The notes under the pieces were generated by a model, which saw only the letters and a list, made by a program, of their open reading frames with translations, did no database searches and was not told where the DNA came from. Of a stretch of DNA of 64,000 bases, positions 10,935 through 22,101 are shown one piece after another; within the stretch, counting starts at the first letter, position 1, and every line of letters begins with the position of its first letter. The stretch comes from Paraconiothyrium sp. Pb-2020 (Eukaryota; Ascomycota; Dothideomycetes; Pleosporales; Didymosphaeriaceae): positions 992,001 to 1,056,000 of the forward strand of contig JAJUBI010000002.1 of the NCBI GenBank assembly GCA_022419385.1, read 5' to 3'. Position numbers and translations under genes: made by a program.

Positions 10935-12809
10935 CTACCATGCTCCCTCGAATGTCCCATCAGTGACCACCCCGAGAAGGTCCTCAAGAGCACCTTCGCT
11001 TGCAACGGCAGGAACCATACTTGACAATTTCGGGTCCGCATTATGTGCATCCGCCTTCAATTTGCAGCCTTTATAGTAGCCCATACACCCATCCTTCTGG
11101 CAAACATGCCCTTGAAAACAATCTTTGTCCCTGCATGCACCTTTGTGTGGGCATGGAGTGCATCTTAGCACATACTCTAGACAGTGCTGTGTCTCGACTT
11201 CGAGAGGGTGGTGATCGAACGGACAATTGAAGTTGTTGCAGGTGCCAGCGAGGTGGTGTGCGTTGCATGGCTTTTGTTTGTGAAAGCGCGAGTTGTAGGT
11301 GAGCCACTCGTCAGCTGTGGGAGGGCGGATGTAGGCATCGAGGCGGTGGCCGTCTTTATTGAGGGCTATGAAGCCTGGTGGAATGCTGGTTGGCAGATAG
11401 GATGACACGTTCTTGCGATCAGCCCCGGAGATTGTGACCCCAGAAGAAAGTGTTTGGGAATTGGAAACTACGTGATCGGGAGTGTGAACGAAGCTACATT
11501 TGTTGCCCCAGCGGCAGAAGCCCTGCTGGATCAATTTCGCGGTCTGAGTAGATTTACAATGTAACATACCTTCTGGAAATACCTGCAGGATTTGGTCTTA
11601 GTATTCTTAGCTTCCTTCGATGCGGGAAAGGTGTCAGAGGTGAAGTCTGGGATCCCGCAGATGACACCATTTGAGTCATAGGAGATACCATCCGCGCTCA
11701 CAGAATTGTGACGCCAGTCGTCTCGGTCTAGGGCTGATAGTTTCGAGATCGCAGGTGTTGGAACTTTATTTGAAGAAGTCGTTCTCGCTATTGATGGTCC
11801 CTTGGTCATAGAAGGAGCTTGAACCAGCTCCGACCATCGGAATATGGTAGGAAATTGGGCGATGGTTAGACCCAGTCGGTAGAAGTCTGTATGGAAACCT
11901 GCTCCTTGCACAAGTGTAATCTTGTTCTGAAGGCTATTATATGGTACCAGTTGGGATAAATAGCTGGGGTCTGTGTGCGCGAATAGTTAGTACATGCTCT
12001 GAGTATGACTTGGAAGGCGAAGAAAAAAGCTCTACGAACAGAGAGGCACACTGGGACGTCCCCCAGGTGTGACTTACCATGGCAAGCCGCGAAGAGTATG
12101 TGATTGCAAGTGGTGTCCTCTGCGGCTGCTTTGAAGGATTCTCTAATCTTGAATCTCGTACCCTCCTCATCGAGCGCATCCACGAAGTCGAAATGACCCA
12201 TCGCTCTTGTGAAACCAGCTGCGAAGGGCATTATACTCCTCTTCTCCAGCCCAATCAACTTCGTTTTCGCAAGCTGCTTCGAAAGATTCGTGACATCAGC
12301 ATAAATGCGAACCATCACACGCGAATCTTTAGCCTGCGGATGCTCTCGAAGAAACTTTTCGACGACCTCGTTGAGCATGCGTGCTGCACGCATCCCCCCC
12401 TCCTCCTTATCCTTGACAAGCTCATCATTGAACTGCAAATCGATTAGGCAGACAAACGGAAAACGGGGATCAGGGGTCACGTACAACGTATCCATTGCCG
12501 TCAACAAGGACGAGAACGTAAGGATTGCGGGGTTTCTCGATTACCGGCGTGGAAGCGCTCGATACGCTATTGGCCTTCGTTTGCTCTGGAAGTTTATAAC
12601 TCTTCAGCGTTTTATAGTCTTCTAGTAATTGGCTGTATTCTTTGAGAAGTGTCTGGGAAGTTGTTAGCGGAGATAGATTCGACCACCTGCAGGTGACCAA
12701 TGACAGTAGGGAAAGGACGCACCTGGAGTTCCTGCTGACTATTGGCATTGCTGAGCTTGAACTGCTCTAGACGCGTGTCTAGAGAGTTCAGCTTCGCGTC
12801 GCCGAGCAT
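10935..12809 (-). CDS. CCCH zinc-finger protein with N-terminal conserved domain
   Basis: Exons (minus) 12809-12723, 12652-12485, 12432-12078, 11970-11570, 11522-10935; 532 aa. Residues 1-60 are a likely coiled coil (LGDAKLNSLDTRLEQFK, LLKEYSQLLEDYKTLK). Residues from about 80 to 270 form a conserved fungal domain with VLVDGNGYVFNDEL, AARMLNEVV, and an ACHD...SYLSQLVP...KITLV segment of NYN/PIN-like look. A classical CCCH finger (CRYFQKGFCRWGNKCSFVH) is split by the last intron. The C-terminus has two further Cys/His clusters (CNAHHLAGTCNNFNCPFDH and CTPCPHKGACRDKDCFQGH) that fit a tandem CCCH-like module. This architecture matches an uncharacterised fungal family usually named CCCH zinc-finger (DNA-binding) protein; RNA binding is at least as likely. 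Function is unknown. Confidence 0.85.
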
Positions 12810-13386
12810 GGTGGTGCCTGACGATCTTTGGACTGAGAGTTTGTATTAGGTGGGTGGTGCGCGAACCCCAGTTAGAATCGCGGAGCCTTGGGTTAATTCC
12901 CCTCGATTGCACCCGCCAAAATTAGGTTAGTGAACATAAACGGTAGCGCACCTTACCATGCCAGGCACATTTGTGATCAATCGCTCATTGTCTACCTATC
13001 AAATAGTAGATGATGCGTTGTCTGTTGAAGTAGATGTAAGCTCGGTTAGTGGTTGATGCTCTTCCGAATTAGGGGTCTGTGCGAAGGATCACGTGGGGTC
13101 AATGTGACCTCGGGACCTCCCTCGGGATACGAGTAGATGTCTCGCAGATTCAGACCATCATGAATAAGGACGTTGAAGCAATATGCCTATGCCGGCGTTC
13201 ACGCACAGAGAAGGGATGTGATCCGCGTACGACTCGTACCTAGGTTTCTATGTACGTGGGAATCCGCTAATCGCTTGATACGCTATGTTCTGGAACCTAC
13301 GGCTCATGTTGTAGAGCAAGTATAGCAGCGTAATCTACTGCATTCATCTCAAGCCGTTGCACTCTGTTGCGTCTTACGCCGATACA
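12810..13386. other. Intergenic, promoter of CCCH gene
   Basis: 577 bp between the CCCH start (left, minus) and the 3' end of the next minus-strand gene. No gene is recognisable; a CACGTG motif lies near 13090. Confidence 0.55.
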
Positions 13387-16231
13387 TCATGCCTTCCCCG
13401 CGCTCATCATCTTCCTGTTCCTCTTGATAAGCGCGCTTAACTTCTTCTCCAGCGCCTCATGATCCTTCTTCGCCGCCAACATTGCTTGTTCAGCCTCCTC
13501 CACGTTCAATACAGATCTCCCTCCTCTCCTCCTTCCACCTCCAAACGCACCTGCACCTGCACCTGCACCAACGCCAGCTTCAAACGCGCTGACCAAGCCC
13601 TGTACATCCAGTCCAGCCCCATCGATACCAAGATCGTTGGTGCCAGAAAAGCAGGAGAAACCCAGATCCGCACCCACAAGTGCCTCCAGGTTCTGGACAA
13701 ACACGCCACCAAGCAGATCAGCAGTTATGGCGCCGATGCCCTCGAGTTCGGAGCCGACTGCTCCGCCCTCAGCGACAGCTTTGGCGGCTTTGGCGAGCTT
13801 GTTCGCATTGACGGACATATTCGCTGTACCAGCACCAGGAAGGCCACCAACAGCTGCCATTTCCGGGCGTGGGGCGTTCGGTGGTGGGTTGTCGGTGTTG
13901 GGAAGGACGAACTGATTCAGGTAAACCCCTGCGTCGGCAGGTGTCTGGGGCTGCTGAGCTTGATTGGGAGGAAGCAAGTCATCGTTTGCTTGTGCAGGAG
14001 GAAGTGATGAACGTTGTGACGGACCGCCTTGGTAAGCAGACGGAGAATCTAGCCTCGGCATGTCTTGACCGTTACTCTTACTCAACTTCGCACCTGCCTC
14101 CTTTAGTGCTGTGGCGAGGGCTGGGAGGTTTGGCTGCCCTTGAAAGCCGGTTTTCTGTGCGGTATGTTTCTTTGGATGGAAGCGAGCAGCGCCTTTAATC
14201 TCTTCAATGTGCTTTTCTAGCTCCAAAGCCTTCTCTTCTAGCTCCTGGGTTAGACCCCAAAAAAACTTGCCCTGAGGCGTGATTAATGTCCGGGAGTCTG
14301 AATTGCCGTCGTGACCGCGAAGATGGACCGGTTGCTTCCTTGTGAGTGCTTCCAAGTCGCCCTCAGTGAAATGTATCTTGAGATCAGGCGGACCGACAGG
14401 CCCACCACTCATAGGTGTTGCCTTGGATGCATGTGCGAGGGACGATGAGAGTGGCTTGAAGAACTCTAGAGCCGAAGCGACCAACTCGCCAGTCTTCTGG
14501 AGATCGGAAAGGATGGACTGAGCAGCGGGCTCACGCTTCTCTTTCGCTATGTCTGGTTCTGGTTCAGCGTCCGGTTCAGCACGGGGCGACGGAGCGGAAG
14601 CTTTTGCCGCCGCCTCCGCCGCCGCCGCAGCTTTCTTTGCGGCGATACTAGCTTGATATAACTCCTCCAACTCTTCGTCCTCTTTCGACGAAAGTTTGGT
14701 AGGTTCAGGCTGGCTTTTCGTCGATGCTGCAGGCGCTTTGGAATTATTGGCAGGCTTCTTAGTCTTTTTCTTGCGTCCTACGATGGGTGCTTGGACCACT
14801 TCCGGTTCAGGAGTAAGCTCTCCCGTTGCGCGTTCTTCCTCTGCTTGCCGAGCCCGCTCTTGGCGATCTTTCTTTGCCTTTGACTTGGTCTTCTTCCTGA
14901 CCGGAGCGCTTCCAATCTTGCCGCCTATCAGAGGGGGAGAATTTGCGCGGGAGATTGATGTAGAAGTGAAGGAGGCAGTGTCAGAAATCAAATCACTCGC
15001 TGGAGTGCCTGGCTGGTTTATGGAAGCAATACTGGCCTGCCTAGAGCGCAGCTTCTCCACGGTTGGGACTTGAGGTAGCGAGGGGAATGGGGGCAATTGA
15101 GGTGGGCTTTCGGTTTTGGGTGTGGCTACCACACGAAGGGTTTTAGCTCCAATGGGCTTTTTGATGGGTGATCCAGTAGAGGTCGCGGCAGGGCTCGCAG
15201 GGACAGAATTAGGCGCTGTTGCCGACACGGTACGAATCGGCTTTGCTGGGACATCTTGCTTGGCTGAACTTGCAGCTGACGGCACCTCATTTTCTGGTGT
15301 CTTCGTAGCAGCGGATATGTCAAGCTTTCCAGGAGGCTGCCGTTTTGACGAGGACATGGTCGCCGATGTTGGTGCTATATCCCTCTGGGGCATCAGCTCA
15401 CCCAAGCTAGGCGCCTTTTTACTGGATGCTTTGCTTTTGGGGGTCGCTTTAGCTGGTAATGCAGCGTTTGAGTTGCTCTCCTTAAGCGCTGTGTTAGTTG
15501 GTTCTCCATCGGATTTCTTGCGTGTCTCTATAGGCTGGACTTTTGATTTAGATGGGCTTGCCTTTCGGCTGGCTTTGACTGGTGTTGCTGGCACGGGCGC
15601 AGGTATTGATGCCACTCCAGTCAAGGGTTCGACAGCAACGGGGGTACCTTCTTCGGACTCTTTTTTTGGTTTTTTGGCTATTGGCGTGGCAGCCCTACCT
15701 GGAGTGATCGGGAGGACTGGGACAGCGGGGGCCACTGGGGCAGCGTTCCGCGAAGCTGGGCGACTGGGTTGGTCCATTAAACTGGTCCTGGGTACCACAG
15801 GCGCTGTGAATCCTGGGGGAATAGTTGGCGTTGCACGTCGGGTTTGATTTAATGTGTGGCTCAGCAGGGGCGTGTCCCGTCCCTGATGTTCGTCTACTGC
15901 ATCGCTGACCAAGGCATCCACATTGACTGATGCCTCTTCTTCTGGACTCAAGATCTCGTCTTCTGCGCGCGTACCGTTAGCAAGGTCATCCAATGCTGTG
16001 ACGGATATCAGCGATGCGAGTGTGTTGGGGAAATCAACTACGGTATGTGGCCGGACAACAGCGGGGCTACCAGTCAAAAAGACAAATACATCAGGGGCTA
16101 CATCAGGTTCTCTCGAGCATCTTCGTCACTAGGGGCCAAGCATGGAAAGTTGAAGGAAGCCATCTCTAATTGAGAGTAAGCATGCCGACTTGGCAGCTGT
16201 AGGAGGGGATTTACGTACATCCGATGGCCAT
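13387..16231 (-). CDS. Large disordered protein with conserved C-terminal region; separate gene or C-terminal part of NOT4
   Basis: An open frame of about 2.7 kb with no internal stop. Most is low-complexity and rich in Ala, Pro, Ser, Lys and Thr (for example TPTIPPGFTAP), with basic KKTKSKAKKDRQERARQAEE stretches likely to act as nuclear signals. A better-ordered part follows: AQSILSDLQKTGELVASALEFFKPLS, LTRKQPVHL, and TPQGKFFWGLTQELEEKALE, then a C-terminal coiled coil (HEALEKKLSALIKRNRKMM). The frame lacks an ATG for its first roughly 100 codons. One consistent model starts at 16231 with a 13-nt exon (16231-16219), a 121-bp intron (GTACGT...GATGTAG) and exon 16097-13387, giving 907 aa. Alternatively it is the C-terminal portion of NOT4, just upstream on the same strand, as I believe long Not4 proteins in filamentous fungi carry a similar segment. 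No strong splice pair joins the two. Confidence 0.55.
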
Positions 16232-16542
16232 GACGAAGACGACGAGAGAAGGTGAAGCAAAACCCTGGGTAGAAGCAGCATGAGTCGCCCAAACGAAAAG
16301 AACTCGAGAAGAAAATATCAAGGTATTGTAGTTCCGTGAAGCCATGCTTGAGCCAAAGCCAGTAATATGACAATGACCATCCCAGTCATAACGCCGAGCA
16401 ACTCAAAGGCAAATTTTGTAGGCCCGAGTGCCAATGCATTCGTTCGAAGCCCCTGTAACGCCATGTATCCATCGAATGAGGAAAAGTAAACAAACATCGT
16501 ACTTGACCACACGGTCGAAAATATGTGAAAGAATTGAAAGAA

Positions 16543-19164
16543 CTACCATCGTCCGGCACCGCCGTAGTTGTTATAGGTATTGAGGGAAGAGAACCCACCT
16601 TGACCTTGGCCATAGAGACCCTGCCCGACCATTCCGCCTCCTTGATGTAACCTTGCCTGTAAGATACTCGGGTCTTGAACATCTACTACACCACCTCCGG
16701 AGGAGGAAGTGTTAGCATGTCTGTGCTTCTTTCCCTTTTTCTTAGATTTTTGCGAACCAGTCTCCTGGTAGGCGCCAGGCGAAGGTCCATAAGGAAAGCT
16801 TAGAAGACCAGGGGCAGGAGCCGGCGTAGAGGTCGTGGGGTGTTGGTTAAGAAAGGAAGGAAACATTGACTCACGCTTACCAGCATCACCTACTCTCGCA
16901 CCACTGTCCAAGTTCCTGCCTCGGAGCAAGTCTTGATAGAGTGCATCGTTGTTGTTTCTGCCGGAAGCATTGGCGCCATATCCTAGGCCGCCGGTGGCAA
17001 AGCCATGACCTTGGCCGAACATACCGCCTCCACCAACTGGTGGTGTTGGCGTGGCCTTCAGCCCGGGCGGGGGACCTTGGGCACCGCTGGTATAATATTG
17101 CCCACTCAATGGCTGATGCTGGGAAATTTGATTGAAATGACTCGGATTCTTCGGCATCATTGAGGACTGTTGGTTCATCAGCTTCTGGTTTGCGACTGGC
17201 TGGACAGAAGCAGAAGCGGATGCGCTGTCATTGGCGAAACTGAAGCGAGATGTATGCCTCGTGTGACCAGGAGCGTTTCCAGTTGGTGCGTGGGATTGCT
17301 GCGGTTGGCTGTTCTGGAACTGAGAAAGGAGACTAGCAGATTGCGGACCCGATTTGAAGTTCGATAAGAGCAGTTGTTGCTGTTGCTGTTGCGTCAACTG
17401 GCGAGTGGTATTCAAACCAAGGTTACTGAAGTCCTCAGCCAGGGAGTTATTCTGTCCAAAGAGATTGCCACCCAGGTTTTGTTGGCCTGGTGGTGCAATA
17501 ACATGTTGATTTTGATGGCTCGCACCAGGTTGGTGGGTTTCTTCTGGTTCGCCACCGAGTTGCAAGCTACCTCCGGCCGTTGTTTCGTGCTCCTCGCTTT
17601 CGGTAGGGACCTGCTGTTGCTGTTGGGATTGTTGCGATGCAGCAGCCTGTGCCTGAGCTTCAGCTTCGCGCTGAGCCGCCAATTCTTTTTCCTTTTCCCG
17701 CACAGCACGCCTTTTTGCACCGCCGTGAGGATCAAGAAGCTGGGGAAACTCAGTGATAGCTTTGAACTCCTCTTCTGAGAGCACGGTGCTAGAAAATACG
17801 AATTTGAAATCGGCCGCTGTTACAGCCTTGAGCAGGCCGTCGAGACCGGGAATGCAGGACTTTTGAGCACGAGGAGCAGCTTTTGGTGGCGGTTGTGACT
17901 GCGGTTGTTGTTGCGGTTGGGGCGTACTTGATTTCGAGACCGGCGCAGACTTTTCCTTCTCTTTATTCTTCTTCTTTGGTGGCTCCTCCACTTTGGATGG
18001 CTTGACTACTGGAGGCGCAGGCACAGCGTTGACCGTCATGGGGCTTTGATTTGAGGCATTTGTCGAGCGACTAGCGCGACGCTCTTGAGCGGCTTTGCTT
18101 CCCCAATTGGCTGTTGCGGGTAAACCTGGCGCGTCCTCCGAGCTTCCGGCTTCGTTGCTATCTTGGCGATTCATTGGGGCCGATGCGGCAGCTACAGGCG
18201 GACCTGGATGGGCTGGAGGAGCTGATCGGCTAGTGGACGACTGCGCGGGTTGTTGCGTCTGTATCGAATTCATCATCGACAGGTCCTGTCGAGTGAAGCT
18301 ATCATTGTCTTCGCCAGGCTCGTGGAGGAACATGCAGTTGCGGTTATTGCATTGCTCCCCGCGCAGGTATGCCGAACAATACTTGGTTGTGCCGTATTGC
18401 GCCCTACATGATTGTCAGCGTACTGCAGTGGAAACGTCAAACCAAATACCGACCTGAGTGTCCGATCGCCGTTCTGTGAGCCGTCGACGGCTGCTATGCA
18501 AGCGGCTGCATCTTCTTTGCGAGCAAAGGTCACGTAAACCCCGACAGATTGTTGATGCTGTGCATTCTCCCTCGCTTTGCTCACGACAATTTTGATGATT
18601 TTACCATACTGGCCGAAGTAATCTGGACCGCGTAACGTATCTAGCAGGCGGTCTTCGCGAATCGTGGGAGTGAGGCCGGTCACGTATACGAGATTCTTTT
18701 GAACAACCCTGAGCCCAGCGAGGTGTTTACGACTAAGAGAATCGGCTTCCGCTTTCTGTGCTTCCTTCTGCCGCTGCTGCGCATTCTTCTTTGCCTTTTG
18801 CGCTATCTGTTGTTTGTGCTTGGCCATCCTAGACTAGTTAGCAACGAACATGTACGGTACCGAGGACACGCACTCTTCGGGGGTGATGGTCTTGAACTCG
18901 ATCGTGGAGTCATCGTAGACGCGACGACATGCGGGGCACAGGCCGTTCATGTTAGTCTTGATGTTGTTGTAGCAAAACTGGCAGATCTAGCAGGGCGCGT
19001 TAGCTGATGATGGAGCGGCCTCGCCGAGTTTTCGAGGCGCGCACCTGGTAGCCGCAAGGGCATGGTCGGAAGTTCCTGTCGGACAGGTCGAACTCCTCAA
19101 CACAGAGAGGGCAGCACTCCTCCTCGTCATCGTCGACGAACTGGTCCTGCTGTATGCGGGACAT
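16543..19164 (-). CDS. NOT4: NOT4, RING E3 ubiquitin ligase subunit of CCR4-NOT
   Basis: E3 ligase acting in mRNA decay and co-translational quality control. Exons (minus) 19164-19045, 18977-18874, 18828-18454, 18403-16543; 819 aa in this model. The C4C4 RING lies in residues 17-60 (CCPLCVEEFDLSDRNFRPCP, then CGYQ, FCYNNIKTN and LCPACRR). A coiled-coil linker (EEMAKHKQQIAQKAKKNAQQ) leads into an RRM (VQKNLVYVTGL, FGQYGKIIKIVV, VYVTFARKEDAAACI) and a C3H1 finger (CSAYLRGEQCNNRNCMFLH). The remainder is disordered, with Q runs and Gly-rich repeats ending NNYGGAGRW. The order RING-linker-RRM-C3H is diagnostic. The true C-terminus is uncertain; see the preceding entry. It shares a 357-bp divergent promoter with the complex I gene. 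Confidence 0.92.
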
Positions 19165-19521
19165 GATGTGAGGTTTACTGTGCGCTGGCGAGCCGTAAGG
19201 GTGGCGTCGAGCGAGAGGCGTCGAGAGACAGCGACTCGGGGTGTAGGGGAGGCCGAGATGCAGAAAAGGGCAGCCGCGACTAAAGGACGAACGCCGACCG
19301 TGACTATGAGGAAGCAAGAAAAAGATGCAGGTGGTGGTGATGGGGGCGTGAGCGCGGGCTGCAAAGCAGATCTGGAAGGCGCGCTCGGCAGGCATCACGT
19401 GGTTGCCCTAGCTCCAGAAACAGCAGCAGCGACCCGCTTGGAGGAAGCTACGAACATCGACGACGACATCCACCCTCGCCGCCGAACTGCACGCAGCCTC
19501 AACACCCAAGACACATACACA
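19165..19521. promoter_or_regulatory. Divergent promoter between NOT4 and complex I 30-kDa subunit gene
   Basis: 357 bp separate the start codons of two divergently transcribed genes. No TATA box was noted. GC-rich and open in several frames, but no protein feature was found. Confidence 0.55.
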
Positions 19522-20560
19522 ATGGCCCTGCGCCAGGCCGTCGGACGGCCATTGGGCCAAGCTGTGCGCTCTGCGAGCTGCTCGCGACCCGCTGTGCGCA
19601 CCTTTGCAGCCACCGCGCTGCGCGCGAAGGAGGTTGCCGGCGACAGCTCGGACCCGGCGAACCTGCGTGTATGTCGTCCCTGGTTTTGCAGAGTATGTTG
19701 TAGGTGCTGACATATCTCCAGTACGCCCCCCGCGAGCCAATGCCTTCCAAGCTCAAAGCCGCCATCGTAAACCCGACCGACCGATATAAAGAGAAGGGCG
19801 AGGCGCTCCACAAATATGGCCAGTACCTCATGTCGTGTTTGCCCAAATACGTCCAGCAGTACGCGGATTTAACATCTCCTAAACGATCGAAAATTAATGC
19901 ATTGCAGGTTCTCGGTCTGGAAGGATGAATTGACCATCTACATCCCGCCTGCAGGCGTCCTCCCTGTCTTCACTTTCCTAAAGTACCACACCGCTGCCGA
20001 ATACACTCAGATTTCCGATATCACTGCCGTCGATTACCCCACTAAGGACCAGCGATTTGAGGTGGTGTACAACATGCTGAGCATCCGGCACAACTCGCGC
20101 CTGCGAGTCAAGACCTACGCAGATGAAGCTACGCCTGTGCCCAGTCTTTGCGATCTCTACGATGGAGCCAACTGGTACGAGCGAGAGGTGTACGATTTGT
20201 TCGGTGTCTTCTTCGTAGGACACCCCGACTTGAGACGCATCATGACGGACTATGGCTTCGATGGTCACCCATTGCGCAAGGACTTCCCGATGACGGGATA
20301 CACTGAGATCCGCTACGACGAGGAGAAGAAAAGAATTGTGGTTGAGCCGCTCGAGATGACTCAGGCATTCAGAAACTTCCGCGGCGGTTCGACCGCTTGG
20401 GAGCCCGTTGGTCCTGGTGACAACAAGACTCCGGGAAACGTACGTTCCCTGTGTTATGATTACCTGTTCTCAATCATCGATCGTGCTAATTGTGCAACTC
20501 TAGTTCAAGCTGCCGACACCGAAGCCAGAGCCCCCGAAAGAGGGCGAGCAAAAGAAATAG
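19522..20560 (+). CDS. NDUFS3: NADH:ubiquinone oxidoreductase 30-kDa subunit (complex I), mitochondrial
   Basis: Peripheral-arm subunit of respiratory complex I, equivalent to human NDUFS3 and Neurospora nuo30.4. Exons 19522-19668, 19722-19858, 19908-20439, 20504-20560; 290 aa. The first 35 residues form an Arg/Ala-rich mitochondrial leader ([20 protein letters not shown]). The 30-kDa signature is intact: [20 protein letters not shown] followed by [20 protein letters not shown]. The tail is Pro/Glu/Lys-rich ([13 protein letters not shown]). All three introns (53, 49, 64 bp) keep frame. It is divergent from NOT4. Confidence 0.96.
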
Positions 20561-21189
20561 ATGTGCCTGAAATGTACAACGTGTATATATCCAAGAATTT
20601 CGAACTAGTTCAATCATTGTGTATGTACTCTCGGTCATCCTGCAAGGCACCGCAGTTCTACCGTGCCGACTTTTATCCAATGCCTATGCCCGCAATTCAC
20701 ACTAGCGCTGCTCTAGGCGCAAGTTACGAACTGCCAAGATCGCCCGAAGCGGTAATTCGCTCCACGTCCACAGGTTTGCATGCAGATACGAACACTATAC
20801 CCACACATACCTGCATCCTCGCATCATGCTTACAATCCGTTACGCTAGAAAAACATATAGAAACCACCCTTTGGTAGCTTCGTTTTCGCCAAGCACGTCA
20901 CCCCACTTTCCCACTTTCAGCTCATAGCTTCCTTCCATGTTACTGCATGCGAGGTAGATTGGCTAGACATACCCCTCTCACCCCTTCCCTTCGTGACTCA
21001 CGGCTATAAACTCACCATGTCCGCTGAGTCTAGACCTTCCAAGGTTGGTGTCCTTACTTTTCATGCCATCCCTCAATTGACAAGCAGCTTACACGTGCTG
21101 TTGACTCGGCCCTATATAAAGACTGGTAGTCAGCCTTCATCATGTTGTCCCATTTCATTTTCACCACATTTTCTCTCCTAGTAACAACG
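20561..21189. other. Intergenic
   Basis: 629 bp; holds the 3' UTR of the complex I gene and the promoter of the DUF1349 gene. The frame running on past the complex I stop is an unspliced artefact. Confidence 0.6.
21113..21120 (+). promoter_or_regulatory. TATA box of DUF1349 gene
   Basis: TATATAAA lies 70 bp before the chosen ATG (21190) but only 22 bp before the upstream in-frame ATG (21142). That places transcription start downstream of the first ATG and supports the shorter protein. Confidence 0.5.
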
Positions 21190-21864
21190 ATGTCTCCCAC
21201 TTACGCAACCAAGACCGACAACGTTGAGCCCTTCAACCTTTCTTCTCCCGCGGGGAAAGACATCTGGCGCAAGCCCCCCTCGCACAATGTCATCGACGCG
21301 CCCACATATCCTTCACCACTTCCCCAATACGACTTGGAGTCCTTCCTAAGAGCCCGTCTCACCTTCGCCCTTCCACCGGGCAAAGACCTCCGCCAGTACG
21401 ACCAGGCAGGCTTGCTCCTCTCTTTCACTCGTGAAGATGCACCATACGGCTCTGGCAAAGACAAGTGGCTCAAGACCGGCATTGAATGGTACTACGGGAA
21501 ACCGTATCTCTCCACTGTTGGTTGCGACAATTGGGCCGACTGGAGTATCACGCCTCTCCAGGACTTTGCCGGGGACGACAGCAGACCAAGTGCAACCCTT
21601 GAGGTTAGAAGAGAGAAAGATCAGCTTGGGAAGAGTCTGTGGGTGTACCAGATTATTGAGAACGAAAATGGGGAGGAGATTGAAAGACGTCCGTTGAGAG
21701 AGGTTAACTGGATTTTCGCGCTGGACGAAGAGGGTTGGAAGATCGGTGTTGGGGGCGCGGTTGCACGCCCAAACAAAGAGTTAGGGGATGAGGAGTTGAC
21801 GGCGGAGTTTGCGAAAGGGGTAGAGGTGGAGATTTTGGATTATTTAGAAAAGCTATCAGGCTAA
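21190..21864 (+). CDS. DUF1349 family protein (concanavalin-A-like fold)
   Basis: Single exon, 224 aa. The sequence has the DUF1349 pattern: FRARLTF-like strand region (ESFLRARLTFALPPGKDL), QYDQAGLLLSF, a KWLKTGIEWYYGKPYLSTV segment, WADWSITPL, and a C-terminal VNWIFA...WKIGVGGAVARP block. This family adopts a beta-sandwich and is widespread in fungi and bacteria; no biochemical role is established. An in-frame ATG at 21142 would add a hydrophobic leader (MLSHFIFTTFSLLVTT) that could be read as a signal peptide, but the TATA position argues against it, and the 3' end of that segment looks like a 5'-UTR splice acceptor. A cytosolic protein is therefore preferred. Confidence 0.85.
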   Translation: MSPTYATKTDNVEPFNLSSPAGKDIWRKPPSHNVIDAPTYPSPLPQYDLESFLRARLTFALPPGKDLRQYDQAGLLLSFTREDAPYGSGKDKWLKTGIEWYYGKPYLSTVGCDNWADWSITPLQDFAGDDSRPSATLEVRREKDQLGKSLWVYQIIENENGEEIERRPLREVNWIFALDEEGWKIGVGGAVARPNKELGDEELTAEFAKGVEVEILDYLEKLSG

Positions 21865-22101
21865 GACCGAGGAGGGATGCTAAGTAATGAAGCTAAAGAA
21901 GGGTTTTCTGATATTTTTTGCAACCTGAACTTGGGTCTCTCCATGACACAATTTTTGATTATGTTACGACAGCCGTGTAGGGAAAATGTCAACGGTCACA
22001 GCAGCTTTCACACTGAGCTTGACTCGAGGTACAGAATGCATTCCGGAATATAGAAGGACGCTCCCAAGAATCTACCCACGGTGCCCAACTTTCAGTCCCG
22101 C

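Noticed and set aside
13459..15847. Several long plus-strand frames opposite the disordered protein
   Set aside because: They mirror the GC-rich Ala/Pro/Ser codons of the minus-strand gene and lack any motif.
21142..21189. Signal-peptide start for the DUF1349 protein
   Set aside because: The ATG is only 22 bp after the TATA box, and the family is normally not secreted.
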